From Demequina pelophila (GTDB lineage: Bacteria; Actinomycetota; Actinomycetes; Actinomycetales; Demequinaceae), in NCBI RefSeq assembly GCF_000971175.1, contig NZ_BBLY01000001.1, forward strand, positions 62,001 through 126,000: a stretch of 64,000 nt of DNA, read 5' to 3'. The position numbers and the translations under genes were made by a program. Of this stretch, positions 40,447-50,291 are shown piece after piece; position 1 is the stretch's first letter, and each line of letters starts with the position of its first letter. Under the pieces are notes generated by a model. That model was given only the letters and a program-made list of their open reading frames with translations. It was not told the origin of the DNA and ran no database searches.

Positions 40447-41951
40447 TCGGCCGCGCGCGGTCGGTGGTGCTCGCGGGGCTCACCGGGCACATGATCGAGG
40501 TCGAGGCGCACGTCGCGCAGGGGCTGCCGTCCTTCACCATCGTGGGTCTGCCCGACACCGCTCTGTCGGAGGCGCGGGACCGGGTGCGCGCGGCGATCGT
40601 GTCCTCGGGCGTCGAGTGGCCGCGGCGCCGCGTCACCGTCAACCTGTCGCCGGCGTCGCTGCCCAAGTCGGGCTCCGCGACGGATCTCGCGATCGCCGTC
40701 GCCGTGATGGCGGGCGCCGGGGGCGTCGACCCGGTGCTGGCGCAGCGCCCGGTGCTGCTGGGGGAGTTGGGTCTCGATGGACGCGTGCGGCCGGTGCGGG
40801 GTGTGCTGCCGTCCGTGGCGGCGGCCGTCGGCGCCGGCCACACCCGCCTGGTCGTGCCGCACGGCAACGCCGCGGAGGCGAGCCTGGTCGCGGGGGCATC
40901 GATCCGGGCCGACGCGACGCTCGCCGACGTGCTCACCGCCCTCGGGGCTCGTGACGCGGTCCCCACGGCCACCGCCCCGGTGCCCGCGCCGCCCGCGGCG
41001 CCACGGGGCGCGGCGGTCGCCGCGGACCTGACCGAGGTGCGCGGCCAGTCCGAGGCGCGCCTCGCGCTCGAGGTGGCCGCGGCGGGCGGACACCACCTGC
41101 TCATGCTCGGGCCTCCCGGCGCCGGCAAGACCATGCTGGCGGAGCGGCTCCCGGGGATCCTTCCGGATCTGACCGAGGCCGAGGCGGTGACGGCGACGGC
41201 CATCCACTCGCTCGCCGGCACCCTGGATGCCGCCGAGGGCCTGCTGCGCCGGCCGCCGTTCGAATCGCCCCACCACACCGCGTCGGCGGCCGCGATCGTG
41301 GGCGGCGGCACGCGGCTCGCCAGGCCGGGCGCGGTATCGCTCGCCCACGGCGGCGTGCTCTTCCTGGACGAGGCCCCGGAGTTTCCGGCGCGCGTGCTCG
41401 AGACCCTGCGCCAGCCGCTCGAGCGCGGCGAGATCGTCCTGCACCGCGCGCACGGCGTCACGCGCTATCCGGCGCGCTTCCAGCTGGTGCTCGCCGCGAA
41501 CCCGTGCCCGTGCGGCCGCTTCGTCGGGGACGGGGCGCGGTGCTCGTGCCGGCCCAATGAACGGCGGCGGTACCTGACACGCCTGTCGGGGCCGCTGCTC
41601 GACCGCATCGACCTGCAGGTGGGGCTCCTGCCGAGCGGGCGCGCCGACGCGCCGGGCGAGCCCTCCGCGACGGTCGCGGCGCGCGTCGCCGCCGCCCGCG
41701 CGCGGGCCCGGGCGCGGCTCGCGGAGCACGGCTGGAGCGCGAACGCCCAGGCCAGCGGCGTGTGGCTGCGCCGCACGACGGACCGGCGCGCGTGCGCCGC
41801 CCTGTGGGGCGCGATGGACCGCGGCGCCCTCACCGCGCGCGGAGCCGACCGGGCGCTGCGCGTCGCCTGGACCCTCGCGGACCTCGCGGGCGACGACGCG
41901 CCCACCGACGCCCACGTGGCCCAGGCGCTCGCGTTCCGGCAGGGGACGTGA
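40443..41951 (+). CDS. comM: ComM/YifB family AAA+ ATPase
   Basis: A 502-residue ATPase of the Mg-chelatase-like YifB family; ComM of Vibrio is a hexameric helicase that speeds branch migration during natural transformation. The N-terminal Lon-like domain (about 1-175) has GLPSFTIVGLPDTALSEARD. Walker A GPPGAGKT is at 223-230, Walker B VLFLDEAPEF near 308, and NPCPCGRFVGDGARCSC is the zinc-like cysteine patch. It begins at GTG 40443, overlapping yraN, and is followed by dprA. Confidence 0.94.
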   Translation: MIGRARSVVLAGLTGHMIEVEAHVAQGLPSFTIVGLPDTALSEARDRVRAAIVSSGVEWPRRRVTVNLSPASLPKSGSATDLAIAVAVMAGAGGVDPVLAQRPVLLGELGLDGRVRPVRGVLPSVAAAVGAGHTRLVVPHGNAAEASLVAGASIRADATLADVLTALGARDAVPTATAPVPAPPAAPRGAAVAADLTEVRGQSEARLALEVAAAGGHHLLMLGPPGAGKTMLAERLPGILPDLTEAEAVTATAIHSLAGTLDAAEGLLRRPPFESPHHTASAAAIVGGGTRLARPGAVSLAHGGVLFLDEAPEFPARVLETLRQPLERGEIVLHRAHGVTRYPARFQLVLAANPCPCGRFVGDGARCSCRPNERRRYLTRLSGPLLDRIDLQVGLLPSGRADAPGEPSATVAARVAAARARARARLAEHGWSANAQASGVWLRRTTDRRACAALWGAMDRGALTARGADRALRVAWTLADLAGDDAPTDAHVAQALAFRQGT

Positions 41952-41976
41952 GCGCGGTGCGCGGGGGAGGCGGCCG

Positions 41977-43176
41977 ATGAACAGGGCGGCGCTGGTGTGG
42001 AGCGCGATCGCCGAGCCGCTGGACCGGGAGGCGGCATGGCTGGCGACCTCGCTGGGCCACCAGGACGCGCTGGCCTGGGCGCGCGAGGCGCGCGCGGATC
42101 CGGTGTCTGCCACCATGGCGCTCGCGCTCGACAAGGACAGGGCCGATGCCCTGCTCCGCGCGTCGCAACGGTGGGCCGCCCGCCTGGACGACGCCGATCC
42201 CGACCGCATGCTCGAGGCCGCGGCGCGCGTGGGGGCGACGGCGCTCACGAGCGACGACGAGGGGTGGCCTCGCGCCCTCGCCGACTGGGATGCCAAGGCC
42301 CCGCACGCGCTGTGGGTGCGGGGGCGGACGGACCTCGACGCGCTGTGGTCGCGGTCCCTTGCGATTGTGGGCGCCCGCGCGGCCACCGCCTACGGCGAGC
42401 ACGTCGCGGCCGAGATCGCCGGGGCCGCGGTCGATTCCGGGCTCACCGTCCTCAGCGGGGGCGCGTACGGCATCGACGCGGCCGCGCACCGCGGGGCGCT
42501 GGCGTGCGGCGGGGCGACCGTCGCGGTGCTCGCCGGGGGAGTGGACCGGCTCTATCCCGCCGGAAACTCGTCGCTCCTCGCCGCGGTGATCGAGTCGGGC
42601 GCCGTCGTGAGCGAGCTGCCGCCCGGATACGCCCCGCATCGGTCGCGCTTCCTGTCCCGCAATCGCCTCATCGGCGCCGCGCGCGCGACCGTCGTCGTCG
42701 AGGCCGCCCCCGTGTCCGGCGCCCTCAACACGGCGCGCCACGCCGCCGAGTTGCACCGGCCGGTGGGCGCGGTGCCCGGTCCCATCACGGCAGCGTCCTC
42801 CCGGGGCTGCAACGAGCTGATCCGGGACTCCCTGGCGACCCTGCTGGCGGCTCCCGGCCAGGCGATCGCACTGGCGCTGCCGGTCGGAGAGGCGCTGGAG
42901 GCCGAGGCGGGAAGGGAGGCGGCACCGGCGGCGAAGGGCTCGGCGGGCATCGAATTCGGGAGCATGGCCGAGCGCGCCGCCTACGACGCGCTGGGCCCCA
43001 AGACGCGCGGCCTCGACGCGCTCGCGGCGACCGCGGGGCTGGCGCCGGCGGAGGCGCTCACCGCGCTCGGCGGACTGCTGGCGAGGGGCCTCGCGCGGCG
43101 CGACGGGGGCGGTTGGAGGCGGATCCCGCCTCGCCGCGCGGAGAATCTTTCGGATAACACCGGACAAACCAGGTGA
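41977..43176 (+). CDS. dprA: DNA-processing protein DprA
   Basis: A 399-residue DprA/Smf protein that binds single-stranded DNA and loads RecA. An N-terminal helical region precedes the Rossmann core: LAIVGARAATAYGEHVAAE, LSGGAYGIDAAAHRGAL, LAGGVDRLYPAGN, VSELPPG, FLSRNRLIGA and the closing GSLNTA-like SGALNTARHA. A C-terminal winged-helix-like segment follows residue 320. 25 bp after comM. Confidence 0.93.
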   Translation: MNRAALVWSAIAEPLDREAAWLATSLGHQDALAWAREARADPVSATMALALDKDRADALLRASQRWAARLDDADPDRMLEAAARVGATALTSDDEGWPRALADWDAKAPHALWVRGRTDLDALWSRSLAIVGARAATAYGEHVAAEIAGAAVDSGLTVLSGGAYGIDAAAHRGALACGGATVAVLAGGVDRLYPAGNSSLLAAVIESGAVVSELPPGYAPHRSRFLSRNRLIGAARATVVVEAAPVSGALNTARHAAELHRPVGAVPGPITAASSRGCNELIRDSLATLLAAPGQAIALALPVGEALEAEAGREAAPAAKGSAGIEFGSMAERAAYDALGPKTRGLDALAATAGLAPAEALTALGGLLARGLARRDGGGWRRIPPRRAENLSDNTGQTR

Positions 43177-43251
43177 AAGCGGTGCGGCGCATGTGACAAA
43201 TGTGACTCATGGGGTTGATCACGAACCCGACGTAATGCCAGGGTTTTCGGT

Positions 43252-44226
43252 ATGTCCCCCACATCGGCCGCCTCGGGCGAGCTGCTCACCTCCTTCGAGG
43301 GGTATCTGCGCCACCAGCGCGGCCTCTCGCAGCACACGGTGCGCGCCTACCTGGGTGACCTGCGGGCGCTCGCGGCGCACCTGGGAGTCGACAAGGGCGC
43401 CGCCTCGGGCCCGGACGCCACCACGGGCAGTGCAGCGCGCGCGGCACGGACGGACGCCGTCCTCGCGGCCGCGACCCTCGCGGACCTGCGCGGCTGGCTG
43501 GGATCCATGGCGGCGGCGGGACTGAGCCGCACGTCGCTCGCCCGCCGCGGAGCCTCGGTGCGCGCCTTCTACTCCTGGGCGGCGGACACCGGCCGGGTCG
43601 AGTCCGACCCCGCCGCACGGCTCGCGTCGGCCCGGGCTGCGACCACGCTCCCGACGGTGCTGTCCGCGGAGGACGCCGCGCGCCTGCTCGACGTGGCCCG
43701 CACGCGCGCCGACGACGGCGACCCGCTGCACCTGCGCGACTGGGCGGCTCTCGAACTCATCTACGCCTCGGGGCTGCGCGTGGGCGAGGTGGCGGCGCTG
43801 GACGTCACCCACCTCGACTTCGCGGACCGGCTCGTGCGCGTGCTGGGCAAGGGCGGCAAGGAGCGGATGGTGCCGTTCGGCGCGCCCGCGGCCCAGGCGC
43901 TCGACACATGGTTGGAGCGCGGCCGGCCCGCGCTCGTGGTGCCGACCACCGGCACCGCGCTGTTCCTGGGCGGACGCGGCCGGCGCGTCGACCCGCGCCA
44001 GCTTCGCGAGGCCGTCCACCGCGTGTGCCGGGCGGCCGAGGTCGAGGACGTCGCGCCGCACGCGCTGCGTCACTCGGCCGCGACCCATCTTCTTGCCGGT
44101 GGCTCCGACCTGCGGTCGGTGCAGGAAGTGCTCGGCCATGCGAGCCTCGCCACCACCCAGCGGTACACCCACGTGTCCGCGGAGCGCCTGCGCGCCGCGT
44201 ACCACCTCGCTCATCCACGCGCCTAG
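43252..44226 (+). CDS. xerC: Tyrosine recombinase XerC
   Basis: A 324-residue tyrosine recombinase that resolves chromosome dimers at dif with XerD. Catalytic residues: Arg176 (SGLRVGE), Lys200 (GKGGKE region), His270 and Arg273 (HALRHSAATHLL), His296 (LGHASL) and Tyr305. The core-binding domain has an Ala/Thr-rich insertion at about 47-70. The 75-bp gap after dprA is AT-rich with a TGTGACAAATGTGAC direct repeat and may hold its promoter. The position between dprA and the WhiG-type sigma gene fits XerC better than XerD. Confidence 0.9.
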   Translation: MSPTSAASGELLTSFEGYLRHQRGLSQHTVRAYLGDLRALAAHLGVDKGAASGPDATTGSAARAARTDAVLAAATLADLRGWLGSMAAAGLSRTSLARRGASVRAFYSWAADTGRVESDPAARLASARAATTLPTVLSAEDAARLLDVARTRADDGDPLHLRDWAALELIYASGLRVGEVAALDVTHLDFADRLVRVLGKGGKERMVPFGAPAAQALDTWLERGRPALVVPTTGTALFLGGRGRRVDPRQLREAVHRVCRAAEVEDVAPHALRHSAATHLLAGGSDLRSVQEVLGHASLATTQRYTHVSAERLRAAYHLAHPRA

Positions 44227-44239
44227 AGGGAGACGCACC

Positions 44240-45055
44240 ATGACCGAGATTACGACGATGACGTCCGCACCCGGTCCGGCGACGAGGCCGGTCCATACGC
44301 TGTCCCAGGTCGACATCTGGTGGCAGGAGATGGCGTTCACGGGCGCCGTCCGCACCCGCGCCCGCGAGGGTCTGATCACTCACTATGCACCCCTGGTGAC
44401 CCAGGTCGCGTCCCGCATGATCGTCAAGCTGCCCGACAGCGTCGAGCTCGGGGACCTCGTCTCGTACGGGATGTTCGGGCTCATCGACGCCGTCGAGAAG
44501 TTCGAGTCGGGCCGCGGCATCAAGTTCGAGACGTACGCCGCGACGCGCATCCGGGGAGCGATCATCGACGAGCTGCGCGCCGCCGACTGGGTGCCGCGCT
44601 CGGTGAGGTCCAAGGCACGCACGCTGGAGCAGGCCGCCTCACGACTCGAGCAGCGGCTCCAGCGGCCGGTCACGGACGACGACGTGGCCGAGGACATCGG
44701 CTGGGAGGCCGGCGAGGTCCGCACGGTCCGCGCGCAGGTGGCCCTGTCGCACATCGCGGCGCTCGACTCGCTCCCGGGCGAGCCGGAGACGCAGCCCATC
44801 CCCACGCTCGCCGCGCTCGGTGCGACGGGGGGCTCCTCGCGGCTCGAGGCGCGCGAGCGCACCATGCTGCTCGCGGAGGCCGTCCAGCAGGTGCGCGACC
44901 GCGAGCAGGAGGTGCTCCGCCTGTACTACTTCGAGAACCTCACGCTCGCTCAGATCGGCCAGATCCTGGGCGTGACCGAGTCGCGGGTGTCCCAGATCCA
45001 TTCGGCGGCGGTGAAGAAGCTGCGGGAGACGCTCGCGAGCACCGGCGCCTTCTGA
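44240..45055 (+). CDS. FliA/WhiG-type sigma factor
   Basis: A 271-residue group 3 sigma factor with regions 2, 3 and 4: LGDLVSYGMFGLIDAVEKF and KFETYAATRIRGAIIDELRA (region 2), SKARTLEQAASRLEQRLQRP (region 3), and REQEVLRLYYFENLTLAQIG plus LGVTESRVSQIHSAAVKKL (region 4). In Streptomyces the homologue WhiG in the same neighbourhood starts sporulation; in motile Actinobacteria it drives flagellar genes. The second role is likelier for a Micrococcales member, but no flagellar gene is in the window. ATG 44240 follows GAGGGAGA. Confidence 0.92.
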   Translation: MTEITTMTSAPGPATRPVHTLSQVDIWWQEMAFTGAVRTRAREGLITHYAPLVTQVASRMIVKLPDSVELGDLVSYGMFGLIDAVEKFESGRGIKFETYAATRIRGAIIDELRAADWVPRSVRSKARTLEQAASRLEQRLQRPVTDDDVAEDIGWEAGEVRTVRAQVALSHIAALDSLPGEPETQPIPTLAALGATGGSSRLEARERTMLLAEAVQQVRDREQEVLRLYYFENLTLAQIGQILGVTESRVSQIHSAAVKKLRETLASTGAF

Positions 45056-45059
45056 CGGC

Positions 45060-45623
45060 TCACTCCATCAGCACCACCGGGCCCAGGCCCGCGAGCAGGT
45101 CGAGCGGGTCGACGTAGGCCCCGTCGACTCGCACGCCCAGGTGGACGCACGCGGCGGGCGCGCAGTGGCTGCGTCCGCCGCCCACCGTGCCGATCTCCTC
45201 GCCCGCCGCGACGACGGTGCCCACCTCGACGCCCGGCTCGACCGGCTCGAGCGCGGTCCGCAGGCCGCCGCCGTGGTCGATCGCCACGACCTCGCGGTCG
45301 ACGATCCACCCGGCCACGACCACCACCCCGGATGCGGGGGCGACCACCGGCTCGCCCTCGTCCGCGGGGATGTCGATGCCGCGGTGGCCCGCGCCCCACG
45401 GGCTCGGCGGGGCCAGGTACAGGCGGGCCGCCCGTGGGGTCGAGGTGGGCCAGTGCAACGCGGTGGGTGTGCCCTCGGGGGACGATGCGTGGGCAGGGTC
45501 GAGCGCCCCCGCGGGCGCGGCGAGCGCCGCGCCCGTCAGCAGCGCGGCCCCGACGGCCGCCGCGACGGCGCCGCGGGAGCGGACCGGAGCAAGGCCGGCG
45601 AGAGGGCGAAGAGGGGAGCGCAC
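45060..45623 (-). CDS. Exported M23-like protein with altered zinc site
   Basis: A protein of about 187 residues with a signal peptide (hydrophobic AVAAAVGAALLTGAALAAPAGA) and a LytM/M23 domain. HRGIDIPADEGEPVVAPASG supplies the first HxxxD ligands, but the usual HxH ligand pair reads CVH in ACVHLGVR, so one zinc ligand is missing. That suggests a non-catalytic LytM factor that regulates cell-wall hydrolysis. GTG 45623 is the most plausible start though GGAGG is directly adjacent; the frame is open to 45773. It faces the sigma gene with a 4-bp gap. Confidence 0.78.
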   Translation of the reverse strand: MRSPLRPLAGLAPVRSRGAVAAAVGAALLTGAALAAPAGALDPAHASSPEGTPTALHWPTSTPRAARLYLAPPSPWGAGHRGIDIPADEGEPVVAPASGVVVVAGWIVDREVVAIDHGGGLRTALEPVEPGVEVGTVVAAGEEIGTVGGGRSHCAPAACVHLGVRVDGAYVDPLDLLAGLGPVVLME

Positions 45624-45678
45624 CCTCCGATCGTCGCGACCCCGGCTCAGGGCGGGCGGCGCGAGAGGGCTCGCCCGT

Positions 45679-45688
45679 GCATCGTCCC
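45679..45688 (+). repeat. Dispersed motif GCATCGTCCC, intergenic copy
   Basis: An exact copy within GTGCATCGTCCCC in the gap between the divergent M23-like gene and rpsB (non-coding if the M23 gene starts at 45623). Confidence 0.65.
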
Positions 45689-45749
45689 CGGGAACGGGGC
45701 CTGGGGACATCGGCCGCGACACGGGTCGTCGTCCCGCCCACCCCTCGGG

Positions 45750-45960
45750 TACCATTGACCCTGCATCCGGCATGCCCGGATGACATCGCGCATCATTCGC
45801 GCCCGTCAGGGCGCGCCGGGAGGGCGAGGTCCGAGCAATCGGTGCCCGACCGCGTTGATGCCAGGGATGCGAGCCGCCCGGCCCGCATCGTCAACCGAAA
45901 AGGCGCGTCAGCGCCGCCAAGAGAACACCACGCGCCGTGCGCGTGAGACAAGGAAGAACC
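45750..45960 (+). promoter_or_regulatory. rpsB promoter and long leader
   Basis: A -10-like TACCAT at 45750-45755 would give a leader of about 200 nt before rpsB. The rest of the 337-bp gap 45624-45960 shows no gene; a frame opening at 45780 runs into rpsB out of frame and is not supported. Leader structure for S2 autoregulation is possible but not shown. Confidence 0.4.
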
Positions 45961-46863
45961 ATGGCCGTCGTGACCATGCGTCAGCTGCTCGACTCGGGCG
46001 TCCACTTCGGACACCAGACCAGCCGCTGGAACCCCAAGATGAAGCGCTTCATCTTCACCGAGCGCAACGGCATCTACATCATCGACCTGCAGCAGTCGCT
46101 GTCGAAGATCGACGCCGCCTACGAGTTCGTGCGTGACACCGTCGCCCACGGCGGCACCGTGCTGTTCGTCGGCACCAAGCGCCAGGCGCAGGAGCAGATC
46201 GCCGAGCAGGCCAAGCGCGTGGGCATGCCCTACGTCAACGAGCGCTGGCTGGGCGGCATGCTCACCAACTTCCAGACCGTGAGCAAGCGCGTCGCGCGCC
46301 TCAAGGAGCTCGAGGAGATCGACTTCGACGACGTCGCCGGCTCGGGCCGCACCAAGAAGGAGCTGCTGGGCCTCCGCCGCGAGATGGAGAAGCTCGACAA
46401 GACCCTGGGCGGCATCCGCGACATGGCCAAGGTGCCCTCGGTCGTCTGGATCGTCGACACCAACAAGGAGCACCTCGCCGTCGACGAGGCCGCGAAGCTG
46501 CAGATCCCCGTCGTGGGCATCCTCGACTCGAACTGCGACCCCGACCAGGTCGCCTACGGCATCCCGGGCAACGACGACGCCATCCGCTCGGTGGGCCTGC
46601 TCACCCGCGTGATCGCCGACGCCGTGGCCGAGGGCATCCGCCTGCGCCACGCCGGCAAGTCGGGCGAGACCGCCGCCGCCGGCGAGGAGCCCCTCGCCGA
46701 GTGGGAGCAGGAGCTGCTCGACGGCGCGAAGGCCGACGCTCCGGCCGCCGACGCCACCGATGTCCCCGCCGCTGAGACCGCCGAGGCGCCCGCGGAGGCG
46801 CCCGTCGCTGAGACCACCCCGGCCGAGGCGCCCGCCGAGGCGACCGAGGCCGCTGAGAAGTAA
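45961..46863 (+). CDS. rpsB: 30S ribosomal protein S2
   Basis: A 300-residue uS2. [20 protein letters not shown] opens the protein; [22 protein letters not shown] and [13 protein letters not shown] are conserved. The last 60 residues form an Ala/Glu/Pro-rich acidic tail common in Actinobacteria. ATG 45961 follows AAGGAAGAACC. Co-transcribed with tsf 10 bp downstream. Confidence 0.97.
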   Translation: MAVVTMRQLLDSGVHFGHQTSRWNPKMKRFIFTERNGIYIIDLQQSLSKIDAAYEFVRDTVAHGGTVLFVGTKRQAQEQIAEQAKRVGMPYVNERWLGGMLTNFQTVSKRVARLKELEEIDFDDVAGSGRTKKELLGLRREMEKLDKTLGGIRDMAKVPSVVWIVDTNKEHLAVDEAAKLQIPVVGILDSNCDPDQVAYGIPGNDDAIRSVGLLTRVIADAVAEGIRLRHAGKSGETAAAGEEPLAEWEQELLDGAKADAPAADATDVPAAETAEAPAEAPVAETTPAEAPAEATEAAEK

Positions 46864-46873
46864 GGGAACCCCT

Positions 46874-47713
46874 ATGGCGAACTACACCGCTGCCGACATC
46901 AAGGCGCTCCGCGAGCGCACGGGTGCGGGCATGCTCGACGTCAAGAAGGCGCTCGACGAGGCGAACGGCGACCTGGACAAGGCCGTCGACATCCTCCGCG
47001 TCAAGGGCCTCAAGGGCGTGACGAAGCGTGAGGGTCGCGCCGCGTCGGAGGGCCTCGTCCTCGCCTCCATCCAGGAGGTCGACGGCGGCCAGGCCGGCAC
47101 GCTCATCGAGCTCAACTCGGAGACCGACTTCGTCGCGAAGAACGAGAAGTTCGTCGCCCTCGCCGAGCAGGTGCTCGCGGCCGTCGTGGCCGCCGGCGCC
47201 GCGACCATCGAGGAGGCCCTCGCGGCCGACCTGGGTGGCAAGCCCGTCAGCGAGGTCGTCAACGAGAACGCGGGCGTGCTGGGCGAGAAGATCGTCCTGC
47301 GTCGCGTCGCGCGCGTCGAGGCCCCGGTCGTCACCGAGTACCTCCACAAGACCAACAAGGACCTGCCCGCGCAGGTGGGCGTGCTCGTGGGCACGGACGC
47401 CGCCGCCGGCGAGGTCTCGCGCGACGTGGCGATGCACATCGCCGCGTACTCGCCCACCTTCCTCACCCGTGAGGACGTCCCCGCGGAGACCGTCGCCAAC
47501 GAGCGTCGCGTCGCCGAGGAGACCGCGAAGGGCGAGGGCAAGCCCGAGGCCGCCCTGCCGAAGATCGTGGACGGCCGCATGAACGGCTTCTTCAAGGAGA
47601 ACGTCCTGGTCGACCAGGCATTCGCCAAGGACCCCAAGACCACGGTCGGCAAGGTCGTCGCGAACACGGGAGGCGCCCTGGTCGCGTTCGCCCGTTTCCG
47701 CGTGGGAGCATAA
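46874..47713 (+). CDS. tsf: Elongation factor Ts
   Basis: A 279-residue guanine nucleotide exchange factor for EF-Tu. Signature 1 is KALRERTGAGMLDVKKALDE and signature 2 ELNSETDFVAKNEKF, containing the TDFV motif that contacts EF-Tu. Full length. It follows rpsB with 10 bp spacing, the standard order. Confidence 0.97.
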   Translation: MANYTAADIKALRERTGAGMLDVKKALDEANGDLDKAVDILRVKGLKGVTKREGRAASEGLVLASIQEVDGGQAGTLIELNSETDFVAKNEKFVALAEQVLAAVVAAGAATIEEALAADLGGKPVSEVVNENAGVLGEKIVLRRVARVEAPVVTEYLHKTNKDLPAQVGVLVGTDAAAGEVSRDVAMHIAAYSPTFLTREDVPAETVANERRVAEETAKGEGKPEAALPKIVDGRMNGFFKENVLVDQAFAKDPKTTVGKVVANTGGALVAFARFRVGA

Positions 47714-47765
47714 GCACCACACCCCACATTCGAGCTAGGCGCGGCGCGCCGTCAGGAGGAACCCC

Positions 47766-48512
47766 GTGTCCGAGACCAGCAATCTGATCCCGGACGGGGA
47801 GCCCCAGGCGGCGCGCCGCGTTCTTCTCAAGCTCTCCGGCGAGATGTTCGGCGGAGGCAAGCTGGGCCTCGACCCGGAGATCGTCTCGCGCGTCGCGCGC
47901 GAGATCGCCGACGCGGTGCGTCAGGGCGTGCAGGTCTGCGTGGTCGTGGGCGGCGGCAACTTCTTCCGCGGCGCGCAGCTGTCCGAGTCCGGCATGGAGC
48001 GCGCCCGCGCCGACTACATGGGCATGCTCGGCACCGTCATGAACGCCCTCGCCCTCCAGGACTTCCTCGAGCAGGCCGGGCAGGCGACGCGCGTGCAGAC
48101 CGCCATCACCATGGGTCAGGTCGCCGAGTCGTACATCCCGCTGCGCGCCATCCGCCACATGGAGAAGGGCCGCGTCGTGGTCTTCGGCGCCGGCGCCGGC
48201 ATGCCGTACTTCTCCACCGACACCGTGTCCCTCCAGCGCGCGCTCGAGACGCGCTGCTCGGAGGTGCTCATGGGCAAGAACGGCGTCGACGCGATCTACA
48301 CCGCGGACCCCCGCACCAACCCCGACGCGGAGCGCCTCGAGCACGTCACGTACGGCGACGCGCTGCAGCGCCGCCTGGCCGTCATGGACTCCGCGGCGTT
48401 CTCGCTCGCGATGGACAACGAGGTGCCCATGCGCGTGTTCGGGCTCGACACCCCTGGAAATGTGACTCGCGCCCTCCTGGGTGAGACAATCGGAACCCTG
48501 GTGACGGCCTGA
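47766..48512 (+). CDS. pyrH: UMP kinase
   Basis: A 248-residue amino-acid-kinase-fold UMP kinase that makes UDP. Key segments: [49 protein letters not shown] and [19 protein letters not shown]. The GTG start has AGGAGGAA upstream. Order tsf-pyrH-frr is conserved. Confidence 0.97.
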   Translation: MSETSNLIPDGEPQAARRVLLKLSGEMFGGGKLGLDPEIVSRVAREIADAVRQGVQVCVVVGGGNFFRGAQLSESGMERARADYMGMLGTVMNALALQDFLEQAGQATRVQTAITMGQVAESYIPLRAIRHMEKGRVVVFGAGAGMPYFSTDTVSLQRALETRCSEVLMGKNGVDAIYTADPRTNPDAERLEHVTYGDALQRRLAVMDSAAFSLAMDNEVPMRVFGLDTPGNVTRALLGETIGTLVTA

Positions 48513-48538
48513 CGCCGCACCACGTGAAGGAGACAAGC

Positions 48539-49096
48539 GTGACTGAGATGATCCTCCTCGAGGCCGAGGAGAACATGGACAACGCGGTGGCCGTCGCGAA
48601 GGACAACTTCGCCGCCATCCGCACCGGACAGGCGTCGTCGGCGATGTTCGCCAACATCGCCGTGGACTACTACGGGGCACCCACCCCGCTGCAGCAGCTG
48701 GCATCGATCCAGGTGGTCGAGGCGCGCTCGGTGGTGATCTCGCCCTACGACGTGAGCGCGAAGAAGGAGATCGAGACCGCGCTGCGCAACTCGGACCTGG
48801 GCGTCAACCCCACGGACGACGGCAAGGTGCTCCGCGTCAACCTCCCGCAGCTGACGGAGGAGCGCCGCCGCGACTACGTCAAGCTCGCGAAGACGAAGGC
48901 CGAGGAGTCCCGCGTCACCATCCGCAACATGCGCCGCAAGGCCAAGGACGCGATCGACGCCTCCGTGAAGGACGGCGAGGTCGGCGAGGACGAGGGCACG
49001 CGCGCGGAGAAGGAGCTCGACGCGCTCACCAAGAAGCACGTGGACGCGATCGACGCGCTCCTCGCCCACAAGGAGAGCGAGCTGCTCGCGGTCTGA
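48539..49096 (+). CDS. frr: Ribosome recycling factor
   Basis: A 185-residue RRF that splits post-termination ribosomes with EF-G. Conserved pieces are NFAAIRTGQASSAMF, GAPTPLQQLASI, NPTDDGKVLRVNLPQLTEER and the closing KEL...HVDAIDALLAHKE region. GTG 48539 follows AAGGAGACAAGC. 26 bp after pyrH. Confidence 0.97.
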   Translation: MTEMILLEAEENMDNAVAVAKDNFAAIRTGQASSAMFANIAVDYYGAPTPLQQLASIQVVEARSVVISPYDVSAKKEIETALRNSDLGVNPTDDGKVLRVNLPQLTEERRRDYVKLAKTKAEESRVTIRNMRRKAKDAIDASVKDGEVGEDEGTRAEKELDALTKKHVDAIDALLAHKESELLAV

Positions 49097-49127
49097 TGGG
49101 CACGCTGACCGCGCGACGGGGCGTCTC

Positions 49128-50291
49128 ATGAGGTGGGGGCGGCGTCGAGCCGCGGAGAACCACACCTCGACCGAGGCCCCCGTCGGCGGCTCGCCCTTCG
49201 CGCCCGTGAATCCGGCGCCCGCGCAGGCCGACCCGGCCGGCGCATCGTCCCCCGGGCCCGTCCCGGCCGGGCTGGAGCCGGGGGAGGACCCGGTCCTGCC
49301 CGGACCCGCCGACGCGCCGCAGCAGCGGCCCGCGACGGTCGCCCCCGTACCGGAGGCGGCCGAGCAGGTGGCCGCGGCCATCGCGGTCCGCGAGGACCAC
49401 GCGGCCGGGGAGGACGATGCGGCGGATCCCGTCGATCCGTCCGTCCCGCCCGCGGACACGGTCCCCGCACCCCGCCCGCCGCGCGCCGGGCGCAACCTGT
49501 GGCTCGCCTTCGGCGTGGGCCTGGTGCTGGGCGTCGGCTCCCTGGCCGCCGCCTGGTGGCACCCGCTCGCGCTCGCCGCGCTGGTCTACGGCTTCTGCAT
49601 CGCAGCGATCGTGGAGTGGCGCAGCGCGCTCGCGCGCATCGGGCTGCGCGTCCCGCTCGTGCCGGTCATCGCCGTCACGGTGGGCATGGCCATCGCGACG
49701 TGGTTCGCCCGCGCGGAGGGCCTCGTGGTGGCCGTCATCGTGGCGGCCGCCGGCATCGTCGCCTGGCGCATCGTCGACGAACGCGTCGAGAACACGCTCG
49801 CCGACTCGCTGGCGGGCATCTTCACGGTGGCCTGGATCCCGTTCCTGGGCTCCTTCGTCATGCTGCTCGAGATGGCCGAGGACGGTTGGCTGCGCGTCTT
49901 CATGGTGCTCGTCGCCGTGGTGCTCAACGACACGGGCGCGCTGTTCACCGGCATGCTCATGGGCCGGCGCAAGCTCGCGCCGCGCGTGAGCCCCAAGAAG
50001 ACGTGGGAGGGCGCGATCGGCGGCGCGGTGCTGGGCACCGCGGGCGCCGCGGCCCTCGCGTACGTGGCGTTCGACGGACGCTGGTGGATCGGCGCCGCGG
50101 TGGGCGCCGCCTGCGTGGTCGCCGCCGTGCTGGGCGACCTCGCCGAGTCCGCGCTCAAGCGCGACATCGCGATCAAGGACATGTCGAGCGCCATCCCCGG
50201 GCATGGCGGCATCCTCGACCGGCTCGACTCCATCCTGCCCGCGGCGGCCGCCGCCTACGTGGTGTTCGCCCTGTTGATGGGAACCTCATGA
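49128..50291 (+). CDS. cdsA: Phosphatidate cytidylyltransferase
   Basis: A 387-residue membrane enzyme that makes CDP-diacylglycerol. The first 120 residues are a disordered Pro/Ala-rich cytoplasmic extension; about eight membrane helices follow. The signature is visible as [20 protein letters not shown] followed by GILDRLDSI, with [18 protein letters not shown] before it. The stop overlaps rlmN (ATGA). Confidence 0.95.
   Translation: MRWGRRRAAENHTSTEAPVGGSPFAPVNPAPAQADPAGASSPGPVPAGLEPGEDPVLPGPADAPQQRPATVAPVPEAAEQVAAAIAVREDHAAGEDDAADPVDPSVPPADTVPAPRPPRAGRNLWLAFGVGLVLGVGSLAAAWWHPLALAALVYGFCIAAIVEWRSALARIGLRVPLVPVIAVTVGMAIATWFARAEGLVVAVIVAAAGIVAWRIVDERVENTLADSLAGIFTVAWIPFLGSFVMLLEMAEDGWLRVFMVLVAVVLNDTGALFTGMLMGRRKLAPRVSPKKTWEGAIGGAVLGTAGAAALAYVAFDGRWWIGAAVGAACVVAAVLGDLAESALKRDIAIKDMSSAIPGHGGILDRLDSILPAAAAAYVVFALLMGTS

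Noticed and set aside
40090-43176. yraN-comM-dprA as proof of natural competence
   Set aside because: These genes are widespread in non-competent bacteria; no ComEA/ComEC or pilus genes are in the window, so competence is only a hypothesis for the dispersed motif.
43186-43205. TGTGACAAATGTGAC before xerC as a CRP/GlxR site
   Set aside because: It is a direct repeat; the second half is not the inverted TCACA expected for CRP-type sites.
45780-46136. Frame starting in the rpsB leader
   Set aside because: It runs out of frame into rpsB, lacks a family and a ribosome-binding site.
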